Assembly (NCBI GenBank): GCA_002321335.1
Contig: DCMG01000044.1
Span: 24,622 to 31,279 of the forward strand
Length of the DNA: 6,658 nucleotides
Origin: Bacteroidales bacterium UBA1628
GTDB lineage: Bacteria; Bacteroidota; Bacteroidia; Bacteroidales; UBA932
Direction of reading: 5' to 3'
Shown: positions 1 through 4,288 of the stretch, one piece after another
Numbering within the stretch: the first letter of the stretch is position 1
How the letters are laid out: every line of letters begins with the position of its first letter
The notes under the pieces: generated by a model
Databases searched by the model: none
What the model saw: the letters and a program-made list of their open reading frames with translations, nothing else
Told to the model about the DNA's origin: nothing
Translations under genes and position numbers: made by a program

Positions 1-14
1 TGCTCTACCCCGCG
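1..14 (-). tRNA. Initiator tRNA-fMet, 5' end only (cut by window edge)
   Basis: Read on the minus strand, bases 14 to 1 give CGCGGGGTAGAGCA. This matches the acceptor 5' strand, positions 8-9 and the start of the D-stem of bacterial initiator tRNA (E. coli begins CGCGGGGTGGAGCA). The leading C, which is left unpaired in the acceptor stem of initiator tRNAs, and the GGGG run are characteristic. The anticodon lies outside the window, so identity rests on this 5' segment and on a well-placed promoter just upstream (26-56). Another tRNA is possible, but a C1 start with this run is hard to explain otherwise. Confidence 0.75.
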
Positions 15-25
15 ATGTTGGATTG

Positions 26-56
26 CAAAGGTACGGATTATTTTTGAATCTGCAAA
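26..56 (-). promoter_or_regulatory. Bacteroidetes-type promoter for the tRNA at the left edge
   Basis: On the minus strand a TTTG (-33 element, 53-56) is followed after exactly 19 bases by TACCTTTG (26-33), a full match to the TAnnTTTG -7 consensus of Bacteroidetes primary sigma factor promoters. The tRNA 5' end lies 11 bases past the -7 element, so the primary transcript would have only a few leader bases. This is the best-formed promoter in the window, as expected for a stable RNA gene. Confidence 0.75.
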
Positions 57-75
57 TTTTTCTTCAAAATATCCA

Positions 76-105
76 CCTTATTTATCTTCGCCTTATTTAT
101 CTTCT
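76..105. repeat. 15-bp tandem direct duplication
   Basis: The 14-base string CCTTATTTATCTTC occurs at 76-89 and again at 91-104, giving two head-to-tail units of period 15 that differ only in the last base. It lies in AT-rich spacer between hisS and the tRNA promoter. It is probably a replication-slippage duplication. No protein-coding role is visible. Confidence 0.7.
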
Positions 106-120
106 AACAGTTCTCAAACA

Positions 121-154
121 GTTCGGTACGCTTCGACAAGCTCAGCGACCGAAC
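121..154. repeat. REP-like stem-loop, copy A, downstream of hisS
   Basis: Bases 121-127 (GTTCGGT) pair perfectly with 148-154 (ACCGAAC). After a single unpaired A at 128, 129-132 (CGCT) pair with 144-147 (AGCG). The loop is the 11 bases TCGACAAGCTC (133-143). The same loop, or its reverse complement with one to three changes, recurs inside the receptor gene (3322-3348) and the RND gene (4507-4594). The hairpin begins 25 bases past the hisS stop, so it could slow or end hisS transcription or protect the 3' end. No uninterrupted T-run follows on the minus strand, so it is not a textbook intrinsic terminator. Confidence 0.75.
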
Positions 155-179
155 GGGAATACACTGGTTATAATCAATC

Positions 180-1586
180 CTAAATATTCATAAACTCCTT
201 CATCCCGGAGATATCAGCCTTGGAGAAAGATTTCTGCTCGCCGGTGGTGAGGTTCTTGAGTTGGATCGCGCCGGCCTCGGCCTCGTTGCCACCATTGATG
301 GAGAGGAACGGGATGGATTTCTTCTCGGCATAGTCGAACTGTTTCTTCAGCTTTGACGGTTCTGGATAAACCTCTACGGAAACGCCATCGGAACGCAGGG
401 CGGCGGCGACAGGCAAAACGTAGCGGAGTTCTTCCGCGCCCATGCAGGCAAACAGCAAAGTCGTGCTCGACGCCAGAGACTTAGGGAACTTGTCCAAACC
501 CTTGAGGACATCGTAAATCCTGTCGGCCCCGAAACTGATGCCGACACCGGACATATCCGGAAGGCCGAATATTCCGGTAAGATTGTCGTAACGGCCTCCG
601 CCGCAGATGCTGCCAATCTGGAAATCAAGGGCTTTTACCTCAAAAATCGCACCTGTGTAATAGTTCAGGCCACGGGCCAGAGACAGGTCGATCTCCACAG
701 GGCACTTCACCCCGGCCGCGTCTATCAGGCCGAACAACTCCTCAAGCTCGTCAAGACCTTTAAGACCCGTCTCGGAAACGAGTCCGGAAGCGGAACCGCC
801 GTTCATCAAGGAACGCATCGATGCCAGTTTCTCGGAAGTCGATCCGGATAGTTTGAGAATCTGCTCGATCACGGCGATCGCCCCGTCGGTCAGACCTTTC
901 TCACGCATCTCCTCCTCGACGCTCTCCAGACCGATCTTGTCCAATTTGTCGATCGCCACCGTGATGTCCACGACCTTGTCCGGAAATCCGCAGATCTCTG
1001 CGAAACCGGTAAGCACCTTTCTGTTGTTGATCTTGACCAAAACATTCACATCCAGAAGGCCGAACACCTTGTCCACAATCTGCACCAACTCAAGCTCATT
1101 GACCTGAGACTTGCTGCCGATCACATCCACATCGCACTGATAGAACTCACGGTAACGTCCCTTCTGCGGCCTGTCAGCCCTCCAGACCGGCTGGATCTGG
1201 AAACGCTTGAACGGGAAAGAGATCTCATTCTGGTGCTGGACCACGAAGCGGGCGAACGGCACGGTCAGGTCATAGCGGAGACCTTTCTCACAGACCTCTT
1301 TCGACAAAGCGACGCTGTTCACTCCCCCGTCTTCCGTGCGGTAATCCTCAAAGTTGACCTTTGAGAAGCAGTCCCCGGAATTAAGGACTCTGAACAGAAG
1401 TTTGTCTCCCTCCTCTCCATACTTGCCGAGCAAGGTTGGGAGATTCTCCATGGCCGGAGTCTCGATCTGGGCATAACCGAAAGTCTTGAAGACCTTCTTG
1501 ATGGTGTCAAAGATATAATTTCTTTCGGCCATGCTCTGCTGACCGAAATCACGTGTTCCCTTTGGAATGGATGGTTTCTGGCTCAT
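180..1586 (-). CDS. hisS: Histidyl-tRNA synthetase (HisRS)
   Basis: Attaches histidine to tRNA-His in the cytoplasm using ATP; an essential class II aminoacyl-tRNA synthetase. The 468-residue product has the whole family architecture. Residues 7-13 are the N-terminal PKGTRDF. Motif 1 lies around 37-47, and RYDLTVPFAR (104-113) is the long, archaeal/eukaryote-like variant common in Bacteroidetes. Motif 2 spans about 127-156 (FKRFQIQPVWRADRP, then YREFYQCDVD). The histidine-binding signature LARGLNYYTG is at 303-312 and GGGRYDNL at 329-336. Motif 3 is around 347-356 (GVGISFGADR). A C-terminal anticodon-binding domain covers about 375-468. At 468 residues it is longer than E. coli HisRS (424), with extra sequence around 72-97. 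The ATG lies two bases after the stop of the HMA gene, so the two are probably co-transcribed and translationally linked. The upstream sequence is A-rich (AGAAATAATT) without a strong Shine-Dalgarno, which is normal in this phylum. Confidence 0.97.
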   Translation of the reverse strand: MSQKPSIPKGTRDFGQQSMAERNYIFDTIKKVFKTFGYAQIETPAMENLPTLLGKYGEEGDKLLFRVLNSGDCFSKVNFEDYRTEDGGVNSVALSKEVCEKGLRYDLTVPFARFVVQHQNEISFPFKRFQIQPVWRADRPQKGRYREFYQCDVDVIGSKSQVNELELVQIVDKVFGLLDVNVLVKINNRKVLTGFAEICGFPDKVVDITVAIDKLDKIGLESVEEEMREKGLTDGAIAVIEQILKLSGSTSEKLASMRSLMNGGSASGLVSETGLKGLDELEELFGLIDAAGVKCPVEIDLSLARGLNYYTGAIFEVKALDFQIGSICGGGRYDNLTGIFGLPDMSGVGISFGADRIYDVLKGLDKFPKSLASSTTLLFACMGAEELRYVLPVAAALRSDGVSVEVYPEPSKLKKQFDYAEKKSIPFLSINGGNEAEAGAIQLKNLTTGEQKSFSKADISGMKEFMNI

Positions 1587-1588
1587 AA

Positions 1589-1915
1589 TTATTTCTGAAC
1601 TTTTTCGGCTTTGTAGCCAAGTTTCTTGATGGCGTCGGCAAGAGTTTTTTCGTCTGTCTTGCGGTTGTCGTACTTGATTCTGATTGTCTGATCCTTGAGC
1701 GAGACTTTCAAGTCCTTGACTCCTTTGACGAACGCCAGATTCTCATTGATCTTGTTCACGCACTTGTCGCAATGCATATTGGTCGCGAAAACCACTTCGC
1801 TGACATTCTTGTCAGCCGGCATCTCAGCGGCATATTCAGAAGCCGGAACTTCAGCCAAGGCGCAAGGGACAGCAAGCGTCAAAGCCGCCAGCGCCATCAA
1901 TAATATTCTTTTCAT
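1589..1915 (-). CDS. Exported heavy-metal-associated (HMA) domain protein
   Basis: A 108-residue protein with a classic Sec signal peptide: MKR, a hydrophobic stretch from residue 4 to about 19, and a likely signal peptidase I cut after ALA (19-21). A single HMA domain follows (about 40-105). Its metal site M47-H-C49-D-K-C52 is the CxxC loop of copper chaperones and MerP/CopZ-type proteins, and the surrounding beta-alpha pattern fits the ferredoxin-like fold. It should bind a soft metal, most likely Cu(I), in the periplasm. I chose ATG at 1915 rather than an in-frame GTG at 1921. The ATG begins an ordinary signal peptide and has AAGG five bases before it, and the GTG overlaps that ribosome-binding sequence. 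It follows the receptor gene by 63 bases and has its own -7 element. hisS starts two bases after it. Metal identity is inferred, not shown. Confidence 0.9.
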   Translation of the reverse strand: MKRILLMALAALTLAVPCALAEVPASEYAAEMPADKNVSEVVFATNMHCDKCVNKINENLAFVKGVKDLKVSLKDQTIRIKYDNRKTDEKTLADAIKKLGYKAEKVQK

Positions 1916-1965
1916 AAACACCTTATAATATTACAGCGTAGTTTCCCGCGCCAAGGTTAATCGTA

Positions 1966-1973
1966 CAAAGATA
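1966..1973 (-). promoter_or_regulatory. Probable -7 element (TATCTTTG) for the HMA-hisS unit
   Basis: TATCTTTG on the minus strand is a full match to TAnnTTTG and sits about 50 bases upstream of the HMA start codon. It is base-for-base the same octamer as the one before the receptor gene. No TTTG is found at the usual 19-base spacing upstream, where the sequence runs into the receptor's last codons, so the promoter may be weak or activator-dependent. It would drive both the HMA gene and hisS, since only two bases separate them. Confidence 0.55.
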
Positions 1974-1978
1974 GTGAT

Positions 1979-4150
1979 TTAATTGTTCTTCGTCGCCCTC
2001 CAGAGCGTCAATCTCACGCCAAGATTGATCCGGCGGCCCATAATCGGCCCCCAGACACAGCTGGCGTCGAAGCCTGAAGTCCAAGGAGTCCACTCCCCGG
2101 CAGCGTTATGATCCCCGACAAGTACGTGTTTCTGGGTGAAATTCGTGATATTCTCCACTCCCGCATAGATGTCAAACCCTCGGAACCGCCTGGTAATCTG
2201 GGCATAAAGCAAAGGATAGACAGGTGTCCGGCCATCAGGATAAAGCAGACTTCCACTCTCATCTTTCAAATCCTTCATGAAATCGTACACCCTCGACGAT
2301 CCGTTCACGGATGCGGTGAAATCGAATATCCATCGGCTCAAATTGGTCTTGTACTGAAGGTTCAGCACGCCTTTGAAACGGCTTAGCATCGGTTTCTCCA
2401 CCAAAGCGCCATTATAATTCTCCTGACGCGCATTAGTGTAGCGCCCGGTCAAAGCCACGGTGAAGCGGTCAAAAGGCTCGACATTGAAATCGACCTGCCA
2501 GTTGTCTGAATATGACCGCCTTCCATCGGAATCAAAGAACCAGATATCACGGCCGCCGTTCACATCCGCTCCCGGCACCTCATAGTCCACCATCAGCTGA
2601 CGAGAGAAATGAGTGCGGAAATAATCGAAACTGATGTAAGTTTTGGAAGGATCGGCCCCGAACGGCAAGTAGAAAGTCACATTGCCTCCGAACGTCCACG
2701 AATCCTCCAGCAGCCGCTCCATGCAATCCCCTTGGAGCCTGCTGTGGGTGGACATCACTCCGATGTTGTCGGCGACCGGGTCGGCGTACCTCAATCCTCT
2801 GCCGCCGTTCGCCCTCGCCACGAACCACTCCGCCGGTGAATATTTCAAAGTCACCCTCGGAGCCACCTTGAACCCGTTCCCTTTGTACCAGTCGGCGCTT
2901 ACACCAACGATGGATGTGAATATCTCACCAGCGTGGAAAGTATATTCCCCGTAAGCCCCACCGAAGAAATGATCCGCGATCCCTGAATATGGACGCAGAA
3001 TATTCCCGCCCTCCGACATATTCCACAGATTGTAGTCCAGCTTTGCGACATCCTCGTCAATGTGGTCGAATGTGCCGGAGAGGCCGACAGTAAAGTCATG
3101 GGAGTCGTTCAACTTGTTTCTGTAAAGAAAATTGACAAAACCGGACTGCTGCTCAGCCAGATATGAAGAAGCGCCGAACCATGAGTCGCTTTTCTGCCAC
3201 GACCAGTCAGCGATGGCGGCTATGCTGGACGATCCATCCTCACGAAGGGGCTTGCCGACTTTCAGGTATGCGTTCAGAAGACTGTTGTTTATGTCGGTGC
3301 CCCAAGGCTCGCCGGACGGCTCGGTCACTGAACCTGTCGAAGTGACCGCCCAAGTGCGTATGCGGTCCTTGTCATATCCGTCCATCCCGCCCTGGCGGCG
3401 GTCTCTGACAGCCTTCACACCCCAACGCACCTGAAGCTCAGGCGTGTAGTAAAGCCACCTGTTGGCCACATTGAACTGCAACATCTTAGGGTCGTCACGG
3501 AACCCATCGTGATTCATGTCGTAAGTCTTGAAGTTCCCGCTGACGTGCCCGAGAACAATCGTGTAGATGGTAGGGCTGAGCTGCCAGGCCGAAGTGGCGT
3601 TGAAGTCCGCCTTGGTGTCACTCATCATCGAAGCCTGGATGAACAGCGGTTTTTCCTCCGTCGGTTTCTTGTGCTCAAGGTTAATCTGTCCGGTCATCGA
3701 CTCCAGACCGTTTATCACGGACGGAGATCCTTTCGCTATCTGGATGCTCTCCAGCCACGGTCCAGGCACGTAAGAGAGCCCGTATGGAGCTGTAATCCCT
3801 CTCATGACTGGGCGGTTCTCGTCCAGCATCTGGGTGTAGGTTCCGGAAAGGCCGAGGAGTCTTATCTGACGCGCCCCGGTCACCGCGTCCGAATAGCCGA
3901 CAGTCACGCTGGCAGAGTTCTCGAAACTCTCAGCCAGATTGCAGCAAGCCATCTTCTGAAGCCCTGAGGCAGAGATGAGTTCGGTCCTCAATGTCTTTCC
4001 TCTAGAAATGCTGTTTTCCTGATGTCCGACAAAGACAGTGGCGCTTAGACTGTCTGTTCTATCTTTATAAATATTGGTAGTGTCAACCGACTGGGCTAAA
4101 AGCACCACCTCCAGAACCATGAATATTCCCGTGACTATGAACTTTTTCAT
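1979..4150 (-). CDS. TonB-dependent outer-membrane receptor, probably metal-linked
   Basis: A 723-residue outer-membrane transporter powered by TonB. A short signal peptide (about 1-20, ending LLAQ) is followed by a TonB-box-like stretch near 36-42 (SATVFVG). The plug domain (about 50-160) contains the family strings GARQIRLLGLSGTYTQML (92-109), YVPGPWLESIQIAKGSPSV (127-145) and ESMTGQINLEHKKP (150-163). The rest is the beta-barrel, ending in GRRINLGVRLTLW plus a short RATKNN tail. The N-terminal carboxypeptidase-regulatory-like domain found in many Bacteroidetes receptors is absent. Adjacent cysteines C69-C70 lie in the plug, and D211-x-N-x-D-G-x-x-D219 resembles a calcium-binding loop. Residues 269-278 (VTSTGSVTEP) are encoded by a REP-like stem-loop. 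The neighbouring RND pump and HMA protein suggest a metal or metal complex as substrate (inference); a siderophore or other chelate is the main alternative. Confidence 0.92.
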   Translation of the reverse strand: MKKFIVTGIFMVLEVVLLAQSVDTTNIYKDRTDSLSATVFVGHQENSISRGKTLRTELISASGLQKMACCNLAESFENSASVTVGYSDAVTGARQIRLLGLSGTYTQMLDENRPVMRGITAPYGLSYVPGPWLESIQIAKGSPSVINGLESMTGQINLEHKKPTEEKPLFIQASMMSDTKADFNATSAWQLSPTIYTIVLGHVSGNFKTYDMNHDGFRDDPKMLQFNVANRWLYYTPELQVRWGVKAVRDRRQGGMDGYDKDRIRTWAVTSTGSVTEPSGEPWGTDINNSLLNAYLKVGKPLREDGSSSIAAIADWSWQKSDSWFGASSYLAEQQSGFVNFLYRNKLNDSHDFTVGLSGTFDHIDEDVAKLDYNLWNMSEGGNILRPYSGIADHFFGGAYGEYTFHAGEIFTSIVGVSADWYKGNGFKVAPRVTLKYSPAEWFVARANGGRGLRYADPVADNIGVMSTHSRLQGDCMERLLEDSWTFGGNVTFYLPFGADPSKTYISFDYFRTHFSRQLMVDYEVPGADVNGGRDIWFFDSDGRRSYSDNWQVDFNVEPFDRFTVALTGRYTNARQENYNGALVEKPMLSRFKGVLNLQYKTNLSRWIFDFTASVNGSSRVYDFMKDLKDESGSLLYPDGRTPVYPLLYAQITRRFRGFDIYAGVENITNFTQKHVLVGDHNAAGEWTPWTSGFDASCVWGPIMGRRINLGVRLTLWRATKNN
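3322..3348. repeat. REP-like stem-loop, copy C, inside the receptor gene
   Basis: CGGTCACT (3322-3329) and AGTGACCG (3341-3348) form a perfect 8-bp inverted repeat around the 11-base loop GAACCTGTCGA. That loop differs from the reverse complement of copy A's loop at two positions. The stem sequence differs from the other copies yet stays paired. It is read in frame as part of residues 269-278 of the receptor, in a stretch likely to be a loop of the barrel. Confidence 0.7.
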
Positions 4151-4154
4151 ACAA

Positions 4155-4160
4155 TCCTCC
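4155..4160 (-). promoter_or_regulatory. Strong Shine-Dalgarno of the receptor gene
   Basis: GGAGGA, inside the purine run GGGGGAGGA, lies four bases before the ATG at 4150. It fixes the start codon. It is worth noting because the other complete coding genes here have weak or A-rich sites, and many Bacteroidetes genes lack a strong Shine-Dalgarno, so this receptor may be translated efficiently. Confidence 0.7.
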
Positions 4161-4205
4161 CCCGAAACGGGTCAACCGCTTCCGATAAAATTTCACACTC
4201 TACCG

Positions 4206-4236
4206 CAAAGATAAACCATACCTATCAGAAATCCAA
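4206..4236 (-). promoter_or_regulatory. Promoter of the receptor gene (TATCTTTG -7 element)
   Basis: On the minus strand TATCTTTG (4206-4213) matches TAnnTTTG. Nineteen bases upstream lies TTGG (4233-4236), a one-mismatch version of the -33 TTTG, with the same spacing as the tRNA promoter at 26-56. The expected start site leaves an untranslated leader of about 50 bases. The receptor can therefore be transcribed apart from the RND gene, whose stop is 138 bases upstream. No clear intrinsic terminator or operator palindrome is seen in 4151-4288. Confidence 0.65.
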
Positions 4237-4288
4237 TCCACTCGCCAAGATTTTACCGGACCATTTCTTCGCATAGTCCCACGGCCTT

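Noticed and set aside
1853..1915. Lipoprotein signal for the HMA protein (Cys at residue 18)
   Set aside because: The residues before it (AVPC) do not fit a lipobox, whereas an ALA signal peptidase I site follows directly.
3509..3967. A 152-codon open frame on the plus strand opposite the receptor plug
   Set aside because: It is antisense to strongly conserved plug-domain sequence, with no recognisable product and no ribosome-binding or promoter signal.
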